From Plantago ovata (lineage: Eukaryota > Streptophyta > Magnoliopsida > Lamiales > Plantaginaceae): DNA of 64,000 nt. The notes under the pieces are model-generated. The model worked only from the letters and a program-made list of their open reading frames with translations. It searched no databases and was not told where the DNA came from. Each line of letters starts with the position of its first letter. The first letter of the stretch is position 1. A program made the position numbers and the translations under genes. The stretch covers positions 17,809,566-17,873,565 of the forward strand of contig CM051458.1 of the NCBI GenBank assembly GCA_028274465.1, written 5' to 3'. Below, piece by piece: positions 44,159 through 54,600 of the stretch.

Positions 44159-46010
44159 CTATCTCTTCTTTTTGCGGGTACTAGGCTTCCCCTTCATTGA
44201 TCTCCTCTCCATGCCACGAACCTGTGAATAAGAAAGAATATAGGCTGCAAGACCACAGTAGTGAGTAGTAATATCGGGCGGTTCCGGTGGATCAGGTATG
44301 GCTTGCAATACGTTTCGTTTGCCATCTACTTCGATGGTGCAAGTTCTTTGGTAGATGTCCATCACGGAGCGTAGCTTGGTCAAGAATGTTTGCCCTAAGA
44401 GTATGACATCCCCCGTCCCAGGTGCAGATGCCGGCATAGCTACGAAATTGGTGTATATAGATGCTTCACCGATCTTGACCAACACATTTTTCACAACGCC
44501 CTCGGGTCTCATAAAAGATCCATCCGCCAGTTGCACAATAGCCCTTTGCTCAGATAGTTTTCCAAGGTTGCTTTTTTCAAACACATTCAAAGGAATTATG
44601 TTTGAGTAGGATCCCGTATCTAGTGTGGCACGGACTTCTTCAAGCTCACCAATCCCTACCTTAACATCGAAACTTTTAGGGAGTGGTTCGGGATCCTCTT
44701 GCTCCTCATCACTTGCGTCAGAACCAAGGTCCTTCTCTTCTTTCTCAGCTTGTAGAAGTTCTTCCTTCATGCAGCACTCGCACCTAACGACCTTCCTGAT
44801 GGTGATTTCGTCAGGTACATCACCAGCCAATGTAATGGCATTCGACTTCACAGTGTTGCTGGGCAGTTTGCCTTGTTCCCTACTTGCTCCTCGGTCGATC
44901 AACTCTTGCATCTTCTGATGGGCAAGCCTAGTGCTCTCTCCAACCTATCAAGCCTTGCCCTAGTCTTCTCAGAATCTTCTTCGTAACGTTTGAGAAAACT
45001 TTGTGTATGATCGACCATCTTTTGCAAGTTCTCCATCAGTTGAGCCGACTTCGACTTCGGTGGCTCTTTCGGAGCGGGGTTTTGGCAGTGATCATTACCA
45101 TAGTTCAGCCTACTACGGTCTGTTGTTAGGGCCATACGTTTGGTTAGCCGGTGATATCCTTGATTGTTGCGTATCCTCTCTTCCAAAATCACCTCGAGGG
45201 TTCCTACCGTCGTGGTCCGTAGCTAACTTCTTGAGTACCAAACTCCTCGCAAAAGGCTTCTTCTTTCGCCTCCTCGAGCCCAGTTGCTATCCTCGTAATG
45301 CCAGGCCGATCTACACTATGAGCCCCATGCCATCATGGTTCGTGCATATTCGGCATACCTTCGTTCCAACAGTTGTTTCCGGTGGCGATCTTGAGGACTT
45401 GCTTCAATTCTTTGGTTAAAGCACTCGAATTGATCCCCAATTCCCCTGTACAAGGGGCTTCTTGAGTCGGTGGAGCTTCAAGGTCCACGCTCCTAACCAT
45501 TTCTCGTGGTCCGTGAACTGGGAACCCTTGCAAGCCTTTCGAAAACNNNNNNNNNNNNNNNNNNNNNNNNNNNNNNNNNNNNNNNNNNNNNNNNNNNNNN
45601 NNNNNNNNNNNNNNNNNNNNNNNNNNNNNNNNNNNNNNNNNNNNNNAGTATTTCTCCATGAAAGCTGAAAAAACCTTTTCCCAAGTGTCCAGCGTCGGGC
45701 TGGTGTAGAACTCAGCCATGACTTTGCTCTGTCGCCACGTCCCATAGCAAAAAACCTTCATCCTTAACTCATCCGTTGTTGTGTCAGCTCCGGGTCGTGG
45801 GGTTGGTTGACGAAATCATCGATATCGTGCAAGTACCCCCCCATCACATCTTCCCTTGATAAGCCATAGAAACATCGGGATTGTTGTGAATGCGTGGTGG
45901 CTTGATCTCCCGATCTCGGGGTTGCAGACGAAAGAACAATCGCCCGGTCCATCATACGATCTTGGTGGGTTGTACCCATGCCTTCAGTGGTCTAGCTTCT
46001 GATTCCGTCG
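44159..46010 (-). pseudogene. Element E gag and protease-like region
   Basis: B-type gag pieces are seen on both sides of the gap (LSREDVMGGYLHDIDDFVNQ at the start; then the coiled-coil MENLQKMVDHTQSFLKRYEE). They are followed by the protease-like domain (RATLDTGSYSNIIPLNVFEK, VILLGQTFLTKLRSVMDIYQ) at about 44300-44620. The hairpin at 44098-44115 follows. It is a fossil with several breaks. Confidence 0.7.
45547..45646. other. Assembly gap of 100 N
   Basis: Exactly 100 N inside element E gag; the true length is unknown. Confidence 0.95.
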
Positions 46011-46250
46011 ATTTCCTTGAAAAGGAGTCGCCTTCTTTGGTGGTAGACTACGTATCGCTCAGCAATTGAATCAGCAAGCGGTATTCCTGCAGAACGTTAT
46101 GGCATCACAATCTGTAACGACTAGGAAAAGGTGATTAAAACAGACTAGGAAAGCAGTATCAGAGAGAGATTAAAAAGGAAAACCAAAACTAAAAGAATTA
46201 GGAATCTAAAGCTGTAAATATAAATAAATTAAATAGAAAAAAGGAGTATA

Positions 46251-46269
46251 GTCCCCGGCAACGGCGTCA
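46251..46269 (-). other. Primer-binding site, element E
   Basis: On the minus strand this is the Athila-type site TGGCGCCGTTGCCGGGGAC with one base changed near its start. Confidence 0.85.
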
Positions 46270-46272
46270 ATT

Positions 46273-47515
46273 TGATGAACGTTGTTAAGGTCAATCAAAT
46301 AAATTTGTTATTTAGCCAAAGGCAATCCACAACTACAACGAAAACCGTAGTGTAGTAGCAGAATGACTCGAGTGTCGTTCTCTCTGGACTATAACTAGCT
46401 TTATCTATTTAACTAGAGAATATAAAACAGCAGACAAATGACAATAGGGGGTTTCTAGCAGATAATGGAGATTGGTGATAGTATGGTCCTTCTTAGCATA
46501 ATGGGTCGATAATCATGCATAAATTCCTCAGTCTTACATAGAGATCTTTGAATCAATCTAGTGTCCTGTTGCAAGTATTAAGCACTACGAAGATAAACTG
46601 GTCTGACTAGTCAATCACGATTGTCCTAATGTGTTCCGTAATTATTCAACACTACGAAGATAATTGGTCTGATGGTCGACTAGTGTCCAATTGTGCATAA
46701 TGATCAATACAACATATGAGGATTTTGGTTACAACTGATCAACGAAATAAAGCAATGACACGGAGTATAATGCGCGATATAGCCATTAGCATGATTATCT
46801 TCCCTCGCTAAGAATTCACATACTACCACCAATGATAAGTTTAGCTACTCATAATAGGCATGCAATCAACAGATATCATAGAAGAAAACATGTTGAAAGA
46901 ATATAAAATAAGTAGAATAAAACTTGTAAGATACAAAGTTACCGAAGGTTGTCAATCTCCGGATGATTGCGGTCCTACGAGCTCCAAACTGCTATGAAAA
47001 AGTATCCCCTAAGCTACGGAACTCCCAGGACAGGCCCCGGGAAGTTCCTACCTAATACTATAGAGAGAGGTGAGAAAGTAGGCTTGGAAAGATATGATTT
47101 TCGGAGAAAAACTGAGCTCTATATATAGGCCCCGAAATTCTTCTGGGGCGGTTCGCCCCCCGCCTTTTTCGCGGAATTCCGCGTTTTTCGACGCGGATTT
47201 GGATTTCTTCACCTTTTCGGACTCGGTTTCAGACTTCTAATGGCCTTCTAACCTCCAGATTCGACCCCTAGACTCCAAATCCTATCCGGAAACCTTCAGA
47301 TACTCCAAATAGGCTTCTGGAACACCAATTCCTTGTCAACTTTAATATATTTGCCCAGAAATCTCCGAATTTCAACCAAAACCTGTAAAATAAAAACTAA
47401 AGGGAAACGTGACACTATTCTAATAAAATGAACTAAAATATAGCAAAATTAACATAGAGGATAGCTAAAATAGGTGAAAAAGACTCGAATGAAAGTGTAA
47501 AATACACATTCATCA
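46273..47515 (-). repeat. Element E 5' LTR
   Basis: It is 1243 bp, the partner of 41325-42566. A hairpin unit lies at 47145-47159 beside a CGCGGAATTCCGCG palindrome. Confidence 0.95.
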
Positions 47516-47520
47516 GATGG

Positions 47521-47948
47521 GCAGAATAGGGGAGTGTTATCTTTTATAGAGAACCCTCCTTCGTTTGATGAGGCCAGTACTGTTTCGACCTCTTTGAGGA
47601 AAAGTTTTAACTTGGTGAACAACAGTAACTCCTCAGTTTCATAGGCACGGGACAACCATTCGTATCTTAACATGTTTCATTACGTCGTCACTGACTAGGT
47701 CCAGGTAGAAAATGTTACGAGAGACTATCTTCTCTTGACATAAGTGCTTATGTGGATGTGTATGAGTCAATCGAGGCATTCTTCAACCTATATTCATGTT
47801 TTGATTTATATGGTTTTTGTTCATATGTTATTTGATAGATTCAGTAGATTAGTTTATTTTGTTTGGCATGAGACTCCATTTTATGTGTTGCATTGTTTTT
47901 TGCATTAGAAGTTGCTAGAGGACAAGCAAAGGTTCGGTTTGGGGACTT
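47521..47948 (+). other. Element D 3' module, right part
   Basis: Resumes after E with the same sequence order as element B 6055-6480, ending in the polypurine tract GGTTTGGGGACTT before the D 3' LTR. There is no gene. Confidence 0.8.
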
Positions 47949-48319
47949 TAATGAATGTGTATTTTACAATTTCATTCGTGTCTTTTTCACCTATTTTAGC
48001 TATCCTCTATGTTAATTTCGCTATATTTTAGTGCATTTTATTAGAATAGTGTCACGTTTCCCTTTAGTTTTTATTTTACAGGTTTTGGTTGAAAAACGAG
48101 GATTTCCGGGCAAATATGTTGAAGTAGACAAGGAATTGGAATTCCAGAAGCCTAATTGGAGTATCTGAAGGTTTCCGCATAGGATTTGAAGTCTAGGAGT
48201 CGAATCTGGAGGTTAGAATGCCACTAGAAGTCAGAAACCGAGTCCGAAAAGGGGAAGAAATCCAAAAACGCATAAATTCGCGAAAAATACTCCCGGGCGA
48301 ATCGTTCGCCCGGGATGTG
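47949..48319 (+). repeat. Element D 3' LTR, first 371 bp
   Basis: It matches the start of 37280-38653 and stops inside the GC-rich hairpin array (CCCGGGCGAATCGTTCGCCC), where F is inserted. The remainder should follow F beyond the window. Bases 48315-48319 (atgtg) are the expected F target duplication. Confidence 0.85.
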
Positions 48320-49594
48320 TGATGAACGCTGGTTTGTCGGTTCCCGGTTCGATCAGATAAATTTGTTATTTAGCCAAAGGCAATCCACAACTACAACGAA
48401 AACCGTAGTGTAGCAGTAGAATGACTCGAGTGTCGTTCTCTCAGGACTATGACTAGCTTTATCAAATCTAATTTAGAATATAAAAACAGTAGACGGATAG
48501 CAAAGGGGTTTCTAACAGATAATGGAGATTGGTGATAGTATGATCCTTCAAAGCATAACGGGTCGATAATCATGCGTAAATTCCTCGGTCTTGCATGGAG
48601 ATCTTTGAATCAATCTAATGTCCTGTTGCAATTATTAAGCACTACGAAGATAACGATTCTGACAAGTCAAGCACTATTGTCCTATTGTGTTCCGTAATTA
48701 TTCAACACTACGAAGATAAACTTGTAAACAGGTCGACGAGGGTCCAATTGTGCATAATAATTAATACAACATACGAGAATTTTGGGCTTAAGACTGATCA
48801 ACGAAATAAAGCAATGACACGGAGTATAATGCGCGATATAGCCATTAGCATGATTATCTTCCCTTCGCTAAGAACTCACATACTACCACCAACGATAAGT
48901 TTAGCTACTCATAATAGGCATGCAATCAACATAAATCATAGAAGAAAATATGTTGAAATAATATAAAAATAAGTAGAATAAACTGTAAGATACAAAGTTA
49001 ACGAAGGTTGTCAATCTCCGGAGAATTGCGATCCTACGAGCTCCAAACTGCTATGAAAAAGAGTCCCCTAAGCTACGAACCCCCAGAACAGGCTCTGGGA
49101 AGTCCCTGCAAAAACTACAGAGAAAGGTGAGAAAGTAGGCTTGGAAAAGTATGAATTTCGGAGAAAAATCTGAGCAACTATATATAGGCTTCGAAATACT
49201 GTGGCGCGGTTCGCCCCACATCTGCAGCGCTTCGCCCCGGAGAGATTTTCGCGGAATTCCGCGTTTTTGACGCGTTTTTGGATTTCTTCCCCTTTTCGGA
49301 CTCGATTTCTGTCTTCTAGTGGCCTTCTAACCTCAAGATTCAGCCCCTAGACTCCAAATCCTATCCGGAAACCTTCAGATACTCCAAATAGGCATCTGGA
49401 ACACCAATTCCTTGTCAACTTCAATATAATTGCCCGGAAATCCTCGATTTTCAACCAAAACCTGTAAAATAAAATCTAAAGGGAAACGTGACACTATTCT
49501 AATAAAATGCACTAAAATATAGCTAAATTAACATAGAGGATAGCTAAAATAGGTGAAAAAGACTCGAATGAAAGTGTAAAATACACATTCATCA
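48320..49594 (-). repeat. Element F 3' LTR
   Basis: It is 1275 bp, TGATGAA...TTCATCA. It holds degenerate hairpin units (about 49200-49240), palindrome CGCGGAATTCCGCG (about 49249-49262) and TATATATAG near 49180. Confidence 0.95.
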
Positions 49595-50900
49595 AACTCC
49601 CCAAACCGAACCTTTGCTTGTCCTCAAGCAACTAAGCTAGACTCTAATGCAAAAAACATGCAAGACACAAAATGGAGTCTCATGCCAAATAAAATGAACT
49701 AATCTATTGAATCTACCAAAAAACATATGAACAAAAACCATATAAATCAAAGCATGAATATAGGTTGAAGAATACCTCGATTGACTTATACACATCCACA
49801 TAAGCACTTATGTCAAGACAAGATAGTCTCTCGTAACATTCTCTACCTGGACCTAGTCAGTGACGACGTAATAAAGCATGCTAAGATACGAATGGTTGCC
49901 CCGTGCCTATGAAACTGAGGACTTACTGCTGTTCCACCATGTTAAGACTTTCCCTCAAAGAGGTCGAACCAGTACTGGCTCTCATCAAACGAAGGAGGGT
50001 TCCCTATAAAAGATAACACTCCCCTATTCTACCCATCTCTAAAGTAAAGTCTTAAGCTATTCACCACTTCCTTAATGGCAGGACGAGGGTGGTCTAGAAC
50101 AGATGACACTCAAAAAAGATAAAAAATTACAACACGATTACGGACAAGAATTGGAAAATAAGACACAACACTTTGCTAAACTGCTATTTGGCTTTTCTTT
50201 TTTGGACCCTTCTTTTGCTTTTTTTGGGGTCTTTTCTTTTTTTCTTTTTTTTTCTTTCCAGATTTTTTTGCTTTTTTTTTTCTTTTTCTCTTCTTTTTTT
50301 CTGGAATTTTTCTTTCTTTCTTTTTTTTCGATTTTTTTAGCCAGCAGTAGCATAAAAAAAGAGAAATAAAATGACTCACACGACTTCCCCAAACCTATTC
50401 GAAAGAATAGGTTGGAGTACAAAATTTACGGAAAAGGAAAAATAAACTCACGGAACGGAAATGAAAAATGAAAACAAGTCTATGATGGTGTAACCCCCTC
50501 CCCAAACCCATTCGGAAGAATAGGTTATAAATAAAGGATCACACAACCTCACACTACCTCCTTCCTAGGCATTTAGCAATCTCAAAGCATGGTGAAGACT
50601 TGTTGCCTCTTAGGTACATAATTACTCGGGAAAACAACCATAAGACCCTAATATGCATCATCCTATTATAAAGGCCTTCGTGAACCGCAGTAGAGAAAAC
50701 ACCACTAAGTTATGTCGAGACTACCAAGCTTAACTAAGTGCAATACATAAATGTGACAAGCCAAGCGAAAAAAACCTCAAACAAATTCATAGAGATGAAG
50801 CATACGATTAATGGCATAGTTAGTTGATCTACCCAATAAAAAAGTTCAAAAAATTCGGCAATAAACTCCATATAAAACATGCAAGACTATCCTAGGATGA
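49595..50900 (-). other. Element F 3' non-coding module
   Basis: No gene is present. It holds hairpins 50392-50413 and 50505-50526 (the latter keeps its stem through a G-T pair) and a purine tract at about 50188-50340. Lysine-rich frames here are not genes. Confidence 0.75.
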
Positions 50901-51997
50901 ATGTAGTGAATGCAACCTAAAAAAATCTAAGAAAGCAGTAAACGTGCAAATGCAAATGCAGACGGATAAAACATGCAAGGTACTATACTCAACCTACCAA
51001 TGTCAAGCTCCAAACTAACAATACTAGATCACTTAAATCCCATCCCACCTCATGAAATTAACTCTAGTCCCTAGCAGTAAGAAAATGAGGAAATAAGATG
51101 TGATACTAGATGTTACCGATGGTTTGGCCTCGGTCGGCTGAGAATGCTGTTTGTGAGTTATTGAGACTGCTCTGGGAGCTTTATAGGGTGTCATCAGGTC
51201 TTCTGGTAGGCGTGGTAGCTTCAACTATAGGCCGGATAGGAACAACTCAACCCTCTGTATCATCATTGTCCCTATTGTCTTCATTGTCACTACTGTCACC
51301 AACATCATCACCAGTAGAGTTGCAGTGTCGAAAAGAATCTTCAAGATTGGCCGCCTCTGTTATGGAATCCTCCATCCTGTAGCCCTCCAATAGGTTGTGA
51401 ACTGTTGAAGGGGAAAGGGCAGTGGTATCAGAGCCTCCCTCTCCAGCGTTTTATACCCCGTGGAGGTTACAGTAGGCTGATCGGATATTCAGAGGTTGTC
51501 TGCCGTTTTTTCCTATGTCGACCACATTCTCTACAGTTGATGCTCCCGATGTCTATATGATGCTCCCTTTAGAGGCAGTCAAGGGTTGCCCTAACGAGGG
51601 ACTGGGCACCCATGTCATTATGATTTGGAACCAAGCTAGCGCTTCGGAACCTTCTAGCAACTGCGGACTCAAGATTGAATCCGTCGTGGCAAGACTGTCT
51701 CGGTGCCTTCCAGTTCACACGAACTTCGCAGCCCTTGCGATGGATTGGTGACGTAATAATGGTTTTTGTCCCTTCGGTGGTGCATGAATAGGCATAGGAG
51801 TCCTCACTCCAGGTGTACTCTAGCTCCTCCTCTTGGATAATCCACGACGTTGTTGCAAAACCCCTTTGCTCGAACGCACATCTAACGAGGTCACTCTTCT
51901 TGACATGGTTGTAATCTATCCCCCTCCAATATTTCATAGAAATCATACGGGAATGCTCCTTTTCCATGGCATGGCTCCAGCAAACAACAGTTAGTAC
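50901..51997 (-). other. Element F extra segment, distal part
   Basis: This is cargo shared with G (54600-55660) and, at its end, with D (40235-40420). A 132-codon frame at 51569-51967 (minus; motif EEELEYTWSEDSYAYSCT) corresponds to a 135-codon frame in G. I do not recognise the protein. It might be captured host sequence or a lineage-specific cargo. Confidence 0.45.
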
Positions 51998-52002
51998 CTC
52001 AT

Positions 52003-53278
52003 GATGAACGCGGATTTGTCGGTTCCGGTTCAGTCAAATAATATTTGTTATTTAGCCAAAGGCAATCCACAACTACAACGAAAACCGTAGTGTAGTAGTA
52101 GAATGACTCGAGTGTCGTTCTCTCAGGACTATAACTAGCTTTATCTATTTAACAAGAGAATATAAAATAGCAAATAAAAAGCAATAGGGGTTTTCAAGCA
52201 GATAATGGAGATTGGTGATAGTATGGTCCTTCTTAACATAATGGGTCGATAATCATGCATAAATTCCTCGGTCTTGCATAGAGATCTTTGAATCAATCTT
52301 GTGTCCTTGTTGCAAGTATTAAGCACTACGAAGATAATATGGGTCTGACTCATCAACAACTAACGTCCTAATGTGTTCCGTAATCATTCAACACTACGAA
52401 GATAATTGGTCTGATTGGTTGACAAGTGTCCATGCGTGCATAATAATCAATACAACATACGAGAATTTTGGTGTTCAACTGATCAACGAAATAAAGCAAT
52501 GACACGGAGTATAATGCGCGATATAGCCATTAGCATGATTATCTTCCCTCGCTAAGAATTCACATACTACCACCAACGATAATTTTAGCTACTCATAGGC
52601 ATGCAATCAATAGCAATCATAGAAGAAAACATATTGAAAGAATATAAAATAAGTAGATAAAAGTTGTAAGATACAAAGTTACCGAAGGTTGTCAATCTAC
52701 GGATGATTGTGATCCTACGCGCTCCAATCTGCTATGAAAAAGTATCCCCTAAGCTATGGAACTCCCAGGACAGGCCCCGGGAAGTCCCTACCTAAAACTA
52801 TAGAGAGAGGTGAGAAAGTAGGCTTGTAAAGATATGATTTTCGGAGAGAAAACTCGCAACTATATATAGGCCCGAAATTCCTCTGGGGCGGTTCGCCCGA
52901 GTGCTGTGGCGGTTCGCCCCCCAGTGTGAACGCGGAATTTTCACGTTTTCGACGCGGTTTTGGATTTCTTCACCTTTTCGGACTCGGTTTATGACTTCTA
53001 GTAGCCTTCTAACTTCTAGATTCGGCCCCTAGACTCCAAATCCTATCCGGAAACCTTCAGATACTCCAAATAGGCTTCTGGAACACCAATTCCTTGTAGA
53101 CTTCAATGTAATTGCTCGCAAATCTCCGAATTTCAACCAAAACCTGTAAGAAATAAAGTCTAAAGGGAAATGTGACACTATTGTAATAAAATGTACTAAA
53201 ATATAGCTAAATTAACATAGAGGATAGCTAAAATAGGTGAAAAAGACTCGAATGAAAGTGTAAAATACACATTCATCA
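52003..53278 (-). repeat. Element G 3' LTR
   Basis: It is 1276 bp and has two hairpin units (52885-52898, 52906-52920), one more than its partner. Confidence 0.95.
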
Positions 53279-54600
53279 AACTCCCCAAACCGAACCTTTG
53301 CTTGTCCTCAAGCAACTAAGCTAGACTCTAATACAAAAAACATGCAAGACTCAAAAATGGAGTTTCATGCCAAATAAAATGAACTAAATTACTGAATCTA
53401 CCAAATAACATATGAACAAAAACCATATAAATCAAAGCATGAATATAGGTTGAAGAATACCTCGATTGACTTATACACATCCACATAAGCCCTTATGTCA
53501 AGACAAGATAGTCTCTCATAACATTCTCTACCTGGACCTAGTCAGTGACGACGTAATGATGCATGCTAAGATACGAATGGTTGCCCCGTGCCTATGAAAC
53601 TGAGGACTTACTGCTGTTCCACCATGTTAAGACTTTTCCTCAAAAGAGGTCGAACCAGTACTGGCTCTCATCAAACGAAGGAGGGTTCCCTATAAAAGAT
53701 TACTCTCCCCTATTCTACCCTTCTCTCAAGTAAAAATCTTAAGCTATTCACCACTTCCTGAATGGCAGGGCGAGGGTGGTCTAGAACAGATGACAAAAAA
53801 GATAAAAGATATAAAAAATAGAAAAACACGATTACGAACAATACGAAAAATGGAAAAGACTCAAACCTTTGCTAAACTGCTATTTGGCTTTTCTTTTTTG
53901 GACCCTTCTTTGCTTTTTTGGGGTCTTCTCTTTTTTTCTCTTTTTTTCTCTTTTTTTTCTTTCCAGATTCTTTTTTCATTTTCTTTTTCCCTTTTTTCCT
54001 GGAATTTTTCTTTCTTTTTTTTCGATTTTTCTAGCCAGCAGTAGCATAACAAAGAGAGAAACAAAAGACTCACACGACTTCCCCAAACCTATTCGAAAGA
54101 ATAGGTTGGAGTACAAAATTACGGAAAAGGAAAAATAAACTCACGATACGAAAAATGAAAAACAGAAACAAGTCTATGATGGTGTAACCCCCTCCCCAAA
54201 CCTATTCGGAAGAATAGGTTATAAACAAAGGATCACACAAACTCACACTACCTCATTCCTAGGCATTTAGCAATCTCAAAGCATGGTGAAGACTTGTTGC
54301 CTCTTAGGTACATAATTACTCGGGAAAACAACTATAAGACCCTAACATGCATCATCCTATTATAAAGGCCTTCGTGAACCGCAGTAGAAAAAAACACCAC
54401 TAAGTGATGTCGAGACTACCTAGCTCAAATAAGTGCGATACATAAATGTGACAAGCCAAGCGAGAAAAACCTCAAACAAATTCATAGAGATGAAGCATAC
54501 GATTAATGGCATATCTAGTTGATTTACCCAATAAAAAATTTCAAAAAATTCGGCAATAAACTCCATATAAAACATGCAAAACTATCCTAGGATGAATGTA
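53279..54600 (-). other. Element G 3' non-coding module
   Basis: No gene is present. It holds hairpins 54086-54107 and 54199-54220 and a purine tract at about 53886-54035. Confidence 0.75.

Larger units (their letters stand above)
41325..47515 (-). mobile_element. Element E: non-autonomous Athila-like (TR-GAG-like) element
   Basis: It has LTRs 46273-47515 (5') and 41325-42566 (3') and target duplication gatgg at 41320-41324 and 47516-47520. It contains a B-type gag and protease-like region and a 3' module that follows C's version directly after the coding part. There is no RT or integrase. LTRs differ by ~1.3% (~0.5 Myr). An assembly gap lies in gag. Coding parts are broken in several places. 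Confidence 0.9.
37280..48319 (+). mobile_element. Element D: Athila-like element with gag only, host of E and F
   Basis: The 5' LTR is 37280-38653. An Athila-type primer site, a C-type gag and the 3' module (40268-41324 and 47521-47948) follow, and a 3' LTR starts at 47949. E lies in the 3' module and F interrupts the 3' LTR, so D's right end is outside the window. There is no RT or integrase. LTR copies differ by about 4-5% over the ~370 bp comparable, the oldest of its family here. Gag has one or two breaks. Confidence 0.85.

Noticed and set aside
48685-48966. Short frames inside LTRs (for example 7131-7370, 48685-48966, 52141-52359, 59090-59308).
   Set aside because: The same frames recur in every LTR copy because the DNA repeats; none has a domain or supporting context.
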